DNA from: UMGS1498 sp900552335
GTDB taxonomy: Bacteria; Bacillota_I; Bacilli_A; RF39; UBA660
Reading direction: 5' to 3'
DNA length: 64,000 bases
Assembly: GCA_902477075.1 (NCBI GenBank)
Contig: CABSFU010000005.1
Span: 12,966 to 76,965 of the forward strand
In this document: piece by piece, positions 8,247-16,616 of the stretch
How the letters are laid out: each line of letters opens with the position of its first letter
How positions within the stretch are numbered: the stretch's first letter is position 1
Notes under the pieces: model-generated
Told to the model about the DNA's origin: nothing
Seen by the model: only the letters and a program-made list of their open reading frames with translations
Database searches by the model: none
Position numbers and translations under genes: made by a program

Positions 8247-9089
8247 GTGAAAAAGTTTTTTTCTTATTTAGGAATTTCTTGTTTATTACTAGTAAGTTTC
8301 TTTTATACAGAACAAACGGTAACTGTTGTCAAAGAATATGATCAAGTGATGATTGCTATTAAAGAGTACAGCATTAATAATAAAAAAGAGCCAGTGAATG
8401 CTTACATAAATGAAAATACAATTATTCCAGGACTTAGTGGTTATGAAGTGGATGTAGATAAAAGCTATTATAATATGCGACGCTATGGAAAGTTTGACAG
8501 TAGTTTATTAGAATATCAAAGTATTTTACCAGATATTAATTTAACAAAAAATAAAGATAAATATATTGTTAGCGGTAATCCAGATAAACGAATGGTAAGC
8601 CTTATTTTTTTATTAGAGGAAAATACGGATATTACACCTGTTTTAAAAATTCTAAATGAACAAAAGGTAAAAGGAAATTTTTTTATTGATGATAAATGGT
8701 TACGAAACAACAGCGAAAGATTAGAACAAATTATTCATGATGATCACGTTATTGGAAATATTAGTTCTAATTTTAATTATTTGGATAGTTCTTTTCTATG
8801 GATGGATACTGTTATTAAAAAGGTTGGAAAACAAAAAAGTGGATATTGTTATTTTGAGGAAGAAAAAGAAGAAGAATTTAATATGTGTTTATTGTATGAC
8901 AATTACAGTATTAAACCAACGCTTATAGAAAATTATCCCTATAAAGAAGTAAAAGAAAAGGTATCCTCTGGTTCCATTCTTTCTTTTTCAGTTAATTCAA
9001 ATACTATAAATGAACTCTCTCTTATTATATCCTACATAAAATCAAAGGGCCTTTTAATTGTAAATTTAAATGAACTGTTAAAAGAGTAG
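8247..9089 (+). CDS. Membrane-anchored degenerate NodB (polysaccharide deacetylase-fold) protein
   Basis: The N-terminus MKKFFSYLGISCLLLVSFFY is a signal anchor. The rest aligns in order with NodB deacetylases but has lost the chemistry. MVSLIFLLEEN stands where active enzymes have TFDDGP, VKGNFFIDDKWL matches the ATFFVLG strand, and HVIGNISSNF replaces the metal-binding GNHTxxH. The catalytic Asp and both metal His are therefore absent. It is probably an extracytoplasmic carbohydrate-binding or scaffolding pseudo-enzyme of the cell wall. The GTG start has AGGTGG 6 nt upstream. Compare the intact deacetylase at 48232-49617. Fold assignment is moderately sure; function is inferred. Confidence 0.65.
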   Translation: MKKFFSYLGISCLLLVSFFYTEQTVTVVKEYDQVMIAIKEYSINNKKEPVNAYINENTIIPGLSGYEVDVDKSYYNMRRYGKFDSSLLEYQSILPDINLTKNKDKYIVSGNPDKRMVSLIFLLEENTDITPVLKILNEQKVKGNFFIDDKWLRNNSERLEQIIHDDHVIGNISSNFNYLDSSFLWMDTVIKKVGKQKSGYCYFEEEKEEEFNMCLLYDNYSIKPTLIENYPYKEVKEKVSSGSILSFSVNSNTINELSLIISYIKSKGLLIVNLNELLKE

Positions 9090-9090
9090 T

Positions 9091-9119
9091 TTGCTAAAAG
9101 AAAAATTATGTGTTATAAT
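9091..9119 (+). promoter_or_regulatory. ssrA promoter
   Basis: TTGCTA and TATAAT are separated by 17 bases and end 12 bases before the mature tmRNA 5' end. This fits a precursor that is trimmed by RNase P. Confidence 0.75.
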
Positions 9120-9131
9120 TTTTTTTGAAAT

Positions 9132-9505
9132 GGGGCTGCTTTGGTTTCGACAGAAATGATAACGATGAAATGGCAAGTAGGTGTACTCCTTTCGTACAAA
9201 AAAAATAAATGCAAAAAATTTAAAAAATGCAGTTGCTTCAATGTTTAAAGCAAACACTGTAGCTTTTGCCTAATTAATTAGGAACTGCAACTTTCTTTTA
9301 TTCTTTTCCTACGGGAATATTAGAAGGTTCGATTGAGTAGGATATATTCTTATTATGTCTATCTGTAAGAATGAAATTTTATAGACTTACTAGTTGATTG
9401 TTTGTTAATTAATTGTTAACTAGGAAATCATGTAATTAACTAAACTTGTAGAGGTTTCATGGAAGTTATTTTTGGACAGGGGTTCAATTCCCCTCAGCTC
9501 CACCA
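9132..9505 (+). ncRNA. ssrA: tmRNA
   Basis: tmRNA rescues ribosomes stalled on broken mRNAs and tags the peptide for proteolysis. The tRNA-like half is clear: 5' GGGGCTG pairs with 3' CAGCTCC, the T arm is AGGGGTTCAATTCCCCT and the 3' end is ACCA. The tag frame runs to the TAA at 9271 and ends in ANTVAFA. If resumption is at GCA 9211 it encodes 20 residues. The hydrophobic VAFA end suits ClpXP-type proteases and resembles tags of Mollicutes-related bacteria. Phage genes start about 100 bases downstream, so the 3' end is a likely attachment site, although only one copy of it is seen. Confidence 0.93.
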
Positions 9506-9546
9506 TAAAGTATTTATCCGAACACAATATATGTTCGATTATTGGT

Positions 9547-9578
9547 AACCCTATCTCAGTACATGAGGTAGGGTTTTT
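9547..9578 (+). terminator. Terminator downstream of ssrA
   Basis: CCCTATCTCA and TGAGGTAGGG pair over 10 bp (one G-U) around GTACA, followed by five T. It ends the ssrA transcript and may have been supplied by the prophage. Confidence 0.8.
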
Positions 9579-9604
9579 CAATGCTCCAAAAAGGAGGAGC
9601 ATAA

Positions 9605-9901
9605 ATGAAAATCAAAACAAAAAAACTAGAGTTTCCAAAGGGAATTCAAGATAAATGTGAAAGGTATTTAAAACGAAAAACCCTTGAAATTACTTACTTA
9701 AATGGCTATATGGTGGAGTTTAAAGGTACAAACCTATCAACCATAAGTCCACATAAGATTTTAATTAAATCAAGTGATAAAGAAGTGGTAATTTTATACT
9801 ATGGAGAGTATTACTACGATGAAGAATTATTCTTCATCAACAATACAAAAAACGGATGCACATTTTCAAAATTAAGAGAATTAATATCAAATTATTTTTA
9901 A
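9605..9901 (+). CDS. Small hypothetical protein, first ORF of the prophage
   Basis: I do not recognise this 98-residue soluble protein. Its sequence alternates polar and aliphatic residues, suggesting mostly beta strands (ITYLNGYMVEFKGTN, VVILYYGEYYYDEELFFINN). It is preceded by GGAGGAG 6 nt before the ATG. It sits between ssrA and the serine recombinase, where excision or immunity genes are often found, but it has no excisionase-like helix-turn-helix. No function is assigned. Confidence 0.6.
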   Translation: MKIKTKKLEFPKGIQDKCERYLKRKTLEITYLNGYMVEFKGTNLSTISPHKILIKSSDKEVVILYYGEYYYDEELFFINNTKNGCTFSKLRELISNYF

Positions 9902-9949
9902 AAATAGAGCATTGTGAATCCTGCCTCAAGAAACCACATAATACAGTAA

Positions 9950-10067
9950 AACGATACATAATCGTTAGAAACGGATTAAAAAGTTGTTAAAAAAGTGTTA
10001 TAAATCTGTTAGAAAGATGGGAATGTTATTGTTAACAGAAACTGTTATAATGGTTATAATGGCGATA
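9950..10067 (+). promoter_or_regulatory. Prophage integrase promoter region with repeated GTTA boxes
   Basis: This 190-base gap holds AACGAT and ATCGTT as an inverted pair, then seven GTTA words spaced about 8-15 bases apart. It ends with TATAAT twice near 10046-10060. AGAAACTGTTATA at 10037-10049 recurs exactly at 12117-12129 ahead of the next operon, so it may be a shared operator. Confidence 0.5.
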
Positions 10068-10089
10068 GCCAGAGGCAAGGAGGAAAGCA

Positions 10090-10302
10090 ATGAAAAGAAA
10101 AGTTATTATATTAGCTGACAATGTATGTTACTATATGCGATTTAGTACAGAAGAACAAGCTAATGAATTTAACAGCAATTATCTGATACTTCACAAAAGT
10201 GAATTGTTACAGATGTTTGAAGAATTAAAAAACAAAATAATTAAAAATAAAAAGATACCAAGTTTATTAAATGAGAGGATTGATAAAAATGGTATCTTTT
10301 AA
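10090..10302 (+). CDS. Small protein upstream of the serine recombinase
   Basis: This 70-residue protein is unrecognised. It begins with a predicted beta region (MKRKVIILADNVCYYMRFSTEE) and continues as a basic helical tail (MFEELKNKIIKNKKIPSLLNERIDK). AGGAGG lies 6 nt before the ATG. Its 3' end overlaps the recombinase gene by 14-32 bases depending on the recombinase start, so the two are translationally coupled. A recombination directionality factor would fit the position, but no sequence motif proves it. Confidence 0.6.
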   Translation: MKRKVIILADNVCYYMRFSTEEQANEFNSNYLILHKSELLQMFEELKNKIIKNKKIPSLLNERIDKNGIF

Positions 10303-12067
10303 AATGCGTAAAAATGAACCAAAGGAATGGATAGCAGGAATATACTTGCGTGTATCAACATTCGACCAAGCTCGAGAAGGACACAGCTATGAAGAACAAG
10401 AAAAAGACTTAAGAAGGTTATGTGAAAACCGAGGATTTCATGTATACGATACATATGGGGATCCCGGAATATCTGGTAAATATCTAGACAAAAGAAAAAA
10501 CTTTCAAAAATTATTAAATGATATTAGACTCGGTAAAATAAATGTCATAGTAGTATGGCGACTAGATAGATTAGTAAGAGGGGTTGCTAATACACAAAAA
10601 GTTATAGCAGTTGCAAAACAATTTAATTGCAGAATAGTAACATCATGGAATGACCTAGACTTTAATACAGCAGTTGGAAAGTACCAAATAAATATGGAAG
10701 CAGCTCATGGCGAATATGAACTGGATGTAATATCTGAAAGAACAAGACTAGGAATGATAGGAGCATATGAAAAACATCATTTCTCATCAGTAGCATTCGG
10801 ATATAAAAGAGATACAGAAGGACCAGACAAAAAGCGAGTTGTTATAGATGAAGAAAATGCACCATATGTAAAAAGAATCTTCGAGTTATATCTTCAAGGA
10901 AATTCATGTGAGCAAGTTAAAGATATAATAAATAAAGAATATCCTGGTAATAAGAAATTTACAAGGAGAGGCATAGAAGTAATGTTACATAATGAATTCT
11001 ATGTTGGAAGATTTCATAATAAATTTGCTGAAGAAGAAACTGGGGAAGAATCAATTATAAATGTACCAGCAATTATAGATGAAGTAACATGGAATGCAAT
11101 GCAGGAGCAATATAGAAAAAATCAATTACATAACAAGAGAAAACAAACATATATATTTATGCAAAAAATAAAATGCCCTTGTTGTGGACATGATGTCCTA
11201 GGAGGAACACCTGGTAAAAGTAGAAATGGAATAAAATATTGTTATTATATATGTACTAGATGCAAGGGCGTAGGATATGTACCTGAAACGAAAATAGAAG
11301 AAGCCTTTGTCAAAGAATTAAATGAATTATTAGATTATTTTATAATAGCAGACATAGGAACGATACCTATATCAAATAAATCGCAAGAATGTGAAAATGG
11401 CGAGATGTATCAAAAAATGTTATCCGAATTAGATAAGCGTGAGGCTAGAGTCAAAAAAGGATACTTTGATGGATTTATTCCTGAAAATGAATTCAAAGAA
11501 GAAATGAGATATATGTCACTAAAAAGAGAATCAATAAATAATGAGATACGAAAAAAAGTTACTAGAGATGTAAGAATTACAGAAGATATGGACATATCAC
11601 TTTATGCTACCATTAAAGAAATAAACAAACGCCAGAGTGATTTATATTATTCACAGGCAAGTGACATTTGGAATAACCTAGATAAAGAGCAAAAAAGAAT
11701 CATAGTTGCTGAATATGTGGATCAAATGGAAATAAAGTACGATCCAAAGAAAAAAGATGTTAAAATAACTGGTATAAAATTTAGAGAAAACAAGATATTT
11801 AATTTAGCATTTATGCTTAAAGAAAAACTTATGGATATGACAATCAAGAAAGATGATAAAAACATATTGGTATCACCAGTAAAAACTAAAAAAGAAATAA
11901 CAGAATTTATAGTAAACCTAAAAAAATACTATAAAGTTAATACTTTAGAAGTTGAAATAGATGATATAAAATTCGGAGAAATGGATGCTAATAAGATTGT
12001 TAAAATTATGCCAATAAAAAATACCACTACATATAAAAAACAAAAATACACAATAATTACCATATAG
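10289..12067 (+). CDS. Large serine recombinase (prophage integrase)
   Basis: This enzyme inserts and excises phage DNA by serine-linked double-strand exchange. The resolvase domain has IAGIYLRVSTFDQAREGHSYEEQ with the nucleophile near residue 23, and the arginines in VVWRLDRLVRG. A recombinase domain follows (FGYKRDTEG, FTRRGIEVMLHNEFYVGRF). A zinc ribbon carries CPCCGHDVLGG and CTRCKG, with a coiled-coil C-terminal region after it. The ATG at 10289 is preferred because AGAGGAT lies 8 nt upstream; an upstream in-frame ATG at 10271 is possible. Length 592 aa is typical. Serine integrases share only a short att core, which explains why no long flanking repeat is obvious. Confidence 0.93.
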   Translation: MVSFKMRKNEPKEWIAGIYLRVSTFDQAREGHSYEEQEKDLRRLCENRGFHVYDTYGDPGISGKYLDKRKNFQKLLNDIRLGKINVIVVWRLDRLVRGVANTQKVIAVAKQFNCRIVTSWNDLDFNTAVGKYQINMEAAHGEYELDVISERTRLGMIGAYEKHHFSSVAFGYKRDTEGPDKKRVVIDEENAPYVKRIFELYLQGNSCEQVKDIINKEYPGNKKFTRRGIEVMLHNEFYVGRFHNKFAEEETGEESIINVPAIIDEVTWNAMQEQYRKNQLHNKRKQTYIFMQKIKCPCCGHDVLGGTPGKSRNGIKYCYYICTRCKGVGYVPETKIEEAFVKELNELLDYFIIADIGTIPISNKSQECENGEMYQKMLSELDKREARVKKGYFDGFIPENEFKEEMRYMSLKRESINNEIRKKVTRDVRITEDMDISLYATIKEINKRQSDLYYSQASDIWNNLDKEQKRIIVAEYVDQMEIKYDPKKKDVKITGIKFRENKIFNLAFMLKEKLMDMTIKKDDKNILVSPVKTKKEITEFIVNLKKYYKVNTLEVEIDDIKFGEMDANKIVKIMPIKNTTTYKKQKYTIITI

Positions 12068-12088
12068 CGACGGATTTCAACAAAAAAA

Positions 12089-12172
12089 GACAAAAATAAT
12101 GTATAATGGTATAGAGAGAAACTGTTATAGGGAGATTAAAGAAATACTTTGAAATACAAGCATTTCTTTTTT
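12089..12172 (+). promoter_or_regulatory. Early operon promoter with leader terminator
   Basis: TATAAT at 12102-12107 sits in GTATAATGGTAT, a string repeated at 24725-24736. The transcript would begin near AGAAACTGTTATA (12117-12129, also at 10037). It would then run into a hairpin AAAGAAAT-CTT/AAG-ATTTCTTT with a T run (12138-12172). A terminator in the leader before the early genes suggests control by antitermination or attenuation. Confidence 0.5.
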
Positions 12173-12249
12173 GTGTGTAAAAAAATGTAGTTTTTAGTAG
12201 TAAAAAAGCAGTACCCAAGTAGTATCTAAGAAAGGAAAGAAAACGAACT

Positions 12250-12684
12250 ATGACAGATATATTTGAGTCAGTAAATTATGTAGAAACTAAAAATGCAGTA
12301 AAAAACATGATGAATTTATACAAGTTGTTATTATTGAGATTAGAAGAAAATCAATTACCAAGGATGACAGCTAAATATGGATTATCCTTTGGAGGAAGTT
12401 CGTCAGTAAGAAATACACAGTCAAGCGTTGAAAATTATGTAATTAAAAAAATAATTTTAGAAGGAAAGATAGAAGAATACGTTAATAAAATTATAACAGC
12501 ATTTAACAGACTTGATGAAGATGAAAGAAAATACTTGTATTTGAAATATCTAACTGATATGACATTATCCGATGAACAAATAATGCCACAATGTCATATG
12601 TGTCTGAGGAATTTTAGAGAGTTAAAAAAGAATGCCTATATAAAATTTGCTATGGCATTAGGTGTCGAAGTTTATTGTGATTAA
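12250..12684 (+). CDS. ArpU/sigma-like phage regulatory protein candidate
   Basis: This 144-residue protein is helical, with a C-terminal half that reads like sigma-70 region 4-type phage regulators: RLDEDERKYLYLKYLTDMTLSDEQI, then a possible recognition helix RNFRELKKNAYIKFA. ArpU- and RinA-like proteins with this plan control phage gene expression. It is the first gene of the early operon, 180 bases after the promoter. AAGGAAAG precedes the ATG. Assignment rests on the pattern alone; it could be another small DNA-binding protein. Confidence 0.5.
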   Translation: MTDIFESVNYVETKNAVKNMMNLYKLLLLRLEENQLPRMTAKYGLSFGGSSSVRNTQSSVENYVIKKIILEGKIEEYVNKIITAFNRLDEDERKYLYLKYLTDMTLSDEQIMPQCHMCLRNFRELKKNAYIKFAMALGVEVYCD

Positions 12685-12734
12685 AAGGAACTACTTTGGT
12701 TTCTTTTTATTTTGCAGTAAAGGAGGTGATGCCA

Positions 12735-12935
12735 ATGAAACCTAAAATTCAAGTAAAGGGAACATTACCACTTGTCGCAGACTTTCTAGGAGCTGATGAG
12801 CAAAAGATATATTCCATCTTTAACTTGGATTTAAAAGAAGAAACCAAAGAGGGCAGTAAGGAAAAGAAAGGAGAGATAAAAAATGAAACTGCCAATAAAA
12901 GCAAATCCCTATCAGCATCAAAAGATAGCATTTAA
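12735..12935 (+). CDS. Small charged phage protein
   Basis: This 66-residue protein starts at ATG 12735 behind a perfect AGGAGGTGAT ribosome site; the longer upstream reading has no such site. Its first ~40 residues (MKPKIQVKGTLPLVADFLGADEQKIYSIFNLDL) could be a short helical domain, and the tail is a run of Lys/Glu/Ser. Its end overlaps the helicase start by 53 bases in another frame, so the tail may be constrained by the overlap. Function unknown. Confidence 0.6.
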   Translation: MKPKIQVKGTLPLVADFLGADEQKIYSIFNLDLKEETKEGSKEKKGEIKNETANKSKSLSASKDSI

Positions 12936-14295
12936 TTTTGCACTTCAAAAGTTAGAAGAACAAGGTTGTGCTGCACTTTTAATGGATATGGGGCTTGGTA
13001 AGAGTCTTACATCAATAGCAATAACAGGACAATTATTTAATGACAAAAAGATTGAGAGAGTCCTGGTAATATGTCCAACGTCAATTATTGGTGTATGGCT
13101 GGAAGAATTTAAAAAGTTTGCAGACTTTGATTATTGTATTGAAGCAATCATAGGAACAACAATGAGTAAGCGAAAGGATAAGCTGAAACTATTATGTCAT
13201 AAGATAGGATTAAAGGTTGCCATTATCAATTATGAAGCAACTTGGAGAATGGAAAAAGAATTAAATATTTATAAGCCAGATATTATTATTTGTGATGAAT
13301 CACAAAAGATAAAAAATCCAAGTGCTTCACAAAGTAAGACCATTCATAGATTAGGAGTAAAAGCAAAATATAAAATTATATTAACAGGAACTCCAGTACA
13401 AAATAGTCCAATGGATGTGTTTAGTCAGTGGAAGTTTTTAGATCCTAATATCTTTGGGTTAAGTTTTTATGCTTTCAGAAATCATTATGCCGTGATGGGT
13501 GGTTACTATAATCATCAAATATTGAGATATAAAAATATGGACGAATTAACAAGTAAAGCTCATAGTGTAGCATATAGAATCACAAAGGAAGAAGCACTAG
13601 ATTTGCCAAAACAAATATTTTTAAATAGATATTGTGAACTGGAACCTACAGCGAGAAAAATCTATGATACAGTAGTTAAAGAAAGTTATGCAGAACTTAT
13701 GGATGGAGAAATAACAGCAACAAATGTCTTAACAAAATTGATGAGATTATCTCAAATAGCAGGAGGTCATGTCAAAGATGATGAAGGCAGAATGCAAGTT
13801 ATATCAAAATCAAAACTTAATGAGTTAAAAGACATAATGGAAGATGTTATAATCGACAATAAAAAGAAACTTGTTATATTTGCTAGATTTATTCCAGAAA
13901 TAGAATCTATTAAGTCATTAGCTAGAGAAATGGAGATTAGATATTCATATATAACTGGCGAAATTAAAACAGAAGAACGAAGTGAAATGTGTAGCAAGTT
14001 TCAAAATGACAACAATATAAAATTATTTATAGCCCAGATACAAACAGCTGGACTAGGAATAACACTAACGGCAGCTGATACTGCTGTTTTTTATAGTCTA
14101 GATTTTAACTATGCAAATTATAGTCAAGCAATTGCAAGGACTCATAGAATAGGACAAAAAAATACTTGTACCTACATTAACTTAATTGCTACTGAAACAG
14201 TAGATGAAAAAATATTGAAAGCACTTGAAAGTAAACAAGATATAGCAAAAAACATTGTAGATAACTGGCGAGATTATTTCAAGAAAGGAGAATAA
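12883..14295 (+). CDS. Phage SNF2-type DEAD-like helicase
   Basis: SNF2-family ATPases translocate on duplex DNA. Motifs in order are Q-like NPYQHQKIAF, Walker A MDMGLGKS, DESQKIKN (Walker B), TGTPVQNSPMDVFS (motif III), then the second RecA lobe with AQIQTAGLGITLTAAD (motif V) and QAIARTHRIGQ (motif VI). At 470 aa it is the compact form common next to phage methyltransferases and primases. It ends 4 bases before the methyltransferase start, so the two are probably coexpressed. It likely helps replication or restriction evasion. Confidence 0.9.
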   Translation: MKLPIKANPYQHQKIAFNFALQKLEEQGCAALLMDMGLGKSLTSIAITGQLFNDKKIERVLVICPTSIIGVWLEEFKKFADFDYCIEAIIGTTMSKRKDKLKLLCHKIGLKVAIINYEATWRMEKELNIYKPDIIICDESQKIKNPSASQSKTIHRLGVKAKYKIILTGTPVQNSPMDVFSQWKFLDPNIFGLSFYAFRNHYAVMGGYYNHQILRYKNMDELTSKAHSVAYRITKEEALDLPKQIFLNRYCELEPTARKIYDTVVKESYAELMDGEITATNVLTKLMRLSQIAGGHVKDDEGRMQVISKSKLNELKDIMEDVIIDNKKKLVIFARFIPEIESIKSLAREMEIRYSYITGEIKTEERSEMCSKFQNDNNIKLFIAQIQTAGLGITLTAADTAVFYSLDFNYANYSQAIARTHRIGQKNTCTYINLIATETVDEKILKALESKQDIAKNIVDNWRDYFKKGE

Positions 14296-14299
14296 TAAC

Positions 14300-15820
14300 T
14301 TGAAACTTTTTAGTCTATTTTCAGGGATAGGAGGACCAGAAAAAGCACTAAAAAGAATTGGCATAGATTATGAACTCGTAGGTTATAGCGAGATAGATAA
14401 ATATGCTAGTAAAAGTTATTCAGCAGTACACGAAGAACCAGAAATAAAAAATTACTGGGATATAACAAAGATCAATGAAAAGGAACTTCCAGATTTTGAT
14501 TTGATGACTTGGGGATTTCCTTGTCAAGATATTTCAATAGCAGGAAAACAAGCGGGCATTCATGAAGGAACACGTAGTGGACTTTATTATGATGGGCTTC
14601 GCATCTTAAAAGAAAAGAAACCTAAATATTCATTGATAGAAAATGTCAAAGCCTTAACAAGTAAAAAATTTAAAGATACTTTTGAAAGCATTTTGAATGA
14701 TTTGGAGTGTGCGGGATACAACAACTATTGGCAAGTACTAGATGCCAAAGATTACGGTATTCCCCAACACAGAGAACGAGTTTTCATCGTATCTATAAGG
14801 AAAGATGTAGACAAAGAGTATACATTCCCAGAGAAAGAGGTTCTTAAGTTAAAACTTAAAGATCTATTAGAAGATGAAGTCGATGAAAAGTATTATTTGA
14901 GTGATCGAATGATTAAAACTTTTTCTGATATGACAAATAGAAATGGTTATGTTAGGGGAAAATGTTTCAAACCACATAGTCTTGATGATGATAGAGTTGC
15001 TAACACAATAAAAACTACAGCAGGATCAAGACCAGAAGATAACTATGTTAAAAGAAAGTATGATGAATTTATTGAAGAAAAAGGTTATATACCAGATATA
15101 TTCAATCCATACAATAAAACAGAAGTTAAAGACGTTGCTAAAACGATTACTGGAGAATGTGGTAGCAAGACATCTTCGGCAGCTCATCTTATAAAAGAAC
15201 CAAGGCTATACAATCAAGCCTACAAAGTTGCAAATGAAAATATTTGTGAGAATGGGGATACGATTGATGCGTTTAATAAAAAACTAAATAAAACAGGAGT
15301 ATCACCAACAGTAACAACTAGACCGGAAGGTTTTAAAACAGCCATACTTATTCCGGAAGCAACAAAGAAAGGTTATGCCGAGGCAACAGATGGCGATGGC
15401 GTATATATCAATAGGCCTCATCAAAAAAGAGGTGTAGTTCAAAAAGATAAAATTCAAACACTAAAAACAACACTTGATGTAGGAGTTGTTGTAGAAAAGA
15501 AAATAAAATATGAGAAACCACTAGAACGAGAAGGATGGCACAATAAAGCCAAAGAAGTATTAAATACAGATGGCATATCAACGTGTATCCATACTCAGTC
15601 TAATAATCTTTTACAGAAAATCAAGGAGCCAAGTTTGAGAATAAGAAAATTAACACCACTTGAGTGTTGGCGACTTATGGGATTTGATGATGAAGATTTT
15701 TATAAAGCTAGAGATGCAGGTATAAGCAATACTCAACTTTATAAACAAGCTGGAAACTCAATTGTAGTAAATGTATTAGAAAAAATATTTATAAATTTAT
15801 TTGAAGGAGAAGAACAATGA
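14300..15820 (+). CDS. DNA (cytosine-5) methyltransferase
   Basis: It transfers methyl from SAM to cytosine C5. Visible motifs are I (LFSLFSGIGGPEKAL), IV with the catalytic PCQ (WGFPCQDISIAGKQAG), VI (ENV), VIII (QHRERVFIV), then a long target-recognition region of about 280 residues, and IX-X (RKLTPLECWRLMGF, QAGNSIVVNVLEKIF). At 506 aa it is larger than a typical Dcm because of this region. No restriction gene is adjacent, so it is an orphan enzyme probably protecting phage DNA. The start is TTG, chosen because AAGGAG lies 9 nt before it. Confidence 0.93.
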   Translation: MKLFSLFSGIGGPEKALKRIGIDYELVGYSEIDKYASKSYSAVHEEPEIKNYWDITKINEKELPDFDLMTWGFPCQDISIAGKQAGIHEGTRSGLYYDGLRILKEKKPKYSLIENVKALTSKKFKDTFESILNDLECAGYNNYWQVLDAKDYGIPQHRERVFIVSIRKDVDKEYTFPEKEVLKLKLKDLLEDEVDEKYYLSDRMIKTFSDMTNRNGYVRGKCFKPHSLDDDRVANTIKTTAGSRPEDNYVKRKYDEFIEEKGYIPDIFNPYNKTEVKDVAKTITGECGSKTSSAAHLIKEPRLYNQAYKVANENICENGDTIDAFNKKLNKTGVSPTVTTRPEGFKTAILIPEATKKGYAEATDGDGVYINRPHQKRGVVQKDKIQTLKTTLDVGVVVEKKIKYEKPLEREGWHNKAKEVLNTDGISTCIHTQSNNLLQKIKEPSLRIRKLTPLECWRLMGFDDEDFYKARDAGISNTQLYKQAGNSIVVNVLEKIFINLFEGEEQ

Positions 15821-16161
15821 AATCAATTATTACACAAGAAGTATTAGACCAAGTATGGGAAATAGGTCATCAAAGAGTTATGGAGTTAGTGGATATGAAA
15901 GAAAAATATCCAAGACTAACTAGACAAATAGATACATTAAGACAGCAATACATTATTTGTCTAAACTCAATCTCAACTAGAGATTTTAATCGTATTGAAA
16001 AAACAAGAATAGTAATCAATAATCTTGAAACAGAAATAGCAGAATTACAAAAAGAATGTGATGCTGATGAGCGAAGAAATCAAAAAGCTAAAAAAATAAA
16101 AGAGGAAGCATCTATGGAAGAATTAAAAACCGAAAGTGAGGAAAAAGAAAATGGAAAATAG
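15817..16161 (+). CDS. Phage coiled-coil protein, 114 aa
   Basis: The start overlaps the methyltransferase stop as ATGA, so it is translationally coupled. The protein is almost all helix with heptad-like spacing (DTLRQQYIICLNSIS, IVINNLETEIAELQKECDAD) and a Lys/Glu-rich tail. It overlaps the next gene by 11 bases. It is unrecognised; a structural or DNA-binding accessory role in the early module is possible. Confidence 0.65.
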   Translation: MKSIITQEVLDQVWEIGHQRVMELVDMKEKYPRLTRQIDTLRQQYIICLNSISTRDFNRIEKTRIVINNLETEIAELQKECDADERRNQKAKKIKEEASMEELKTESEEKENGK

Positions 16162-16564
16162 TATAGATTTACAAATGGCAGATAGACTTCAAGAATTAAG
16201 AGATGAAAAAGAACAACTAGAGCTTTCACTAAAAGAAACAAATGCTCTAATAGAATCGGTAGAACAGGATCTAGTTGCAGCAATGCTTACAGCAGAACTA
16301 GACTCTTTCAAGCGAAATGGACACACTTACAGCCTAAAAGTAGATACTTACGCATCTGCCAAGGCTGACAAGAAACCAGAGCTCTTTGAGGCTTTAAGAG
16401 CCAATAATGCGGGCGACTTGGTACAAGAGCAAGTAAATGCTAATAGTTTAAGAGCTTTTGTAAAAGAATTAAAAGCCAACAATGATGATGAAATTCCAGA
16501 GTGGATAGTAGATTATATTAATGTTTACGATAAAACTAAAATTGCAGTAAGAAAAAGCAATTAG
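16151..16564 (+). CDS. Gp157/host-nuclease-inhibitor-like phage protein candidate
   Basis: This 137-residue protein has an N-terminal coiled coil (RLQELRDEKEQLELSLKETN) followed by a compact basic domain with YSLKVDTYASAKADKKPELFEAL. The plan resembles small early phage proteins such as siphovirus Gp157, which are linked to resistance against host nucleases. The resemblance is in layout and not in proven homology. ATG 16151 is used, with GAGG 9 nt upstream. It is the last gene before the first cargo pocket. Confidence 0.5.
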   Translation: MENSIDLQMADRLQELRDEKEQLELSLKETNALIESVEQDLVAAMLTAELDSFKRNGHTYSLKVDTYASAKADKKPELFEALRANNAGDLVQEQVNANSLRAFVKELKANNDDEIPEWIVDYINVYDKTKIAVRKSN

Positions 16565-16588
16565 TATGATATAATAAAACTAACAAAC

Positions 16589-16609
16589 AAATAGTAATTT
16601 GAAAGTGAG
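16589..16609 (+). repeat. Cargo-pocket repeat, upstream type, copy 1
   Basis: AAATAGTAATTT followed directly by GAAAGTGAG; these 21 bases are exactly repeated at 47591-47611. They include the ribosome site (GTGAG) of the next gene. AAATAGTAATTTG matches the reverse complement of the downstream motif (CAAATTACAATTT) with one mismatch. Confidence 0.75.
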
Positions 16610-16616
16610 ATAATTT

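Noticed and set aside
9420..9602. A 60-aa minus-strand frame containing VELRGIEPLS.
   Set aside because: It is the antisense of the tmRNA 3' end; such frames are a familiar artefact near tRNA-like ends.
9472..9654. A 60-aa plus-strand frame across the ssrA end.
   Set aside because: It overlaps the mature tmRNA and the terminator, and has no ribosome site.
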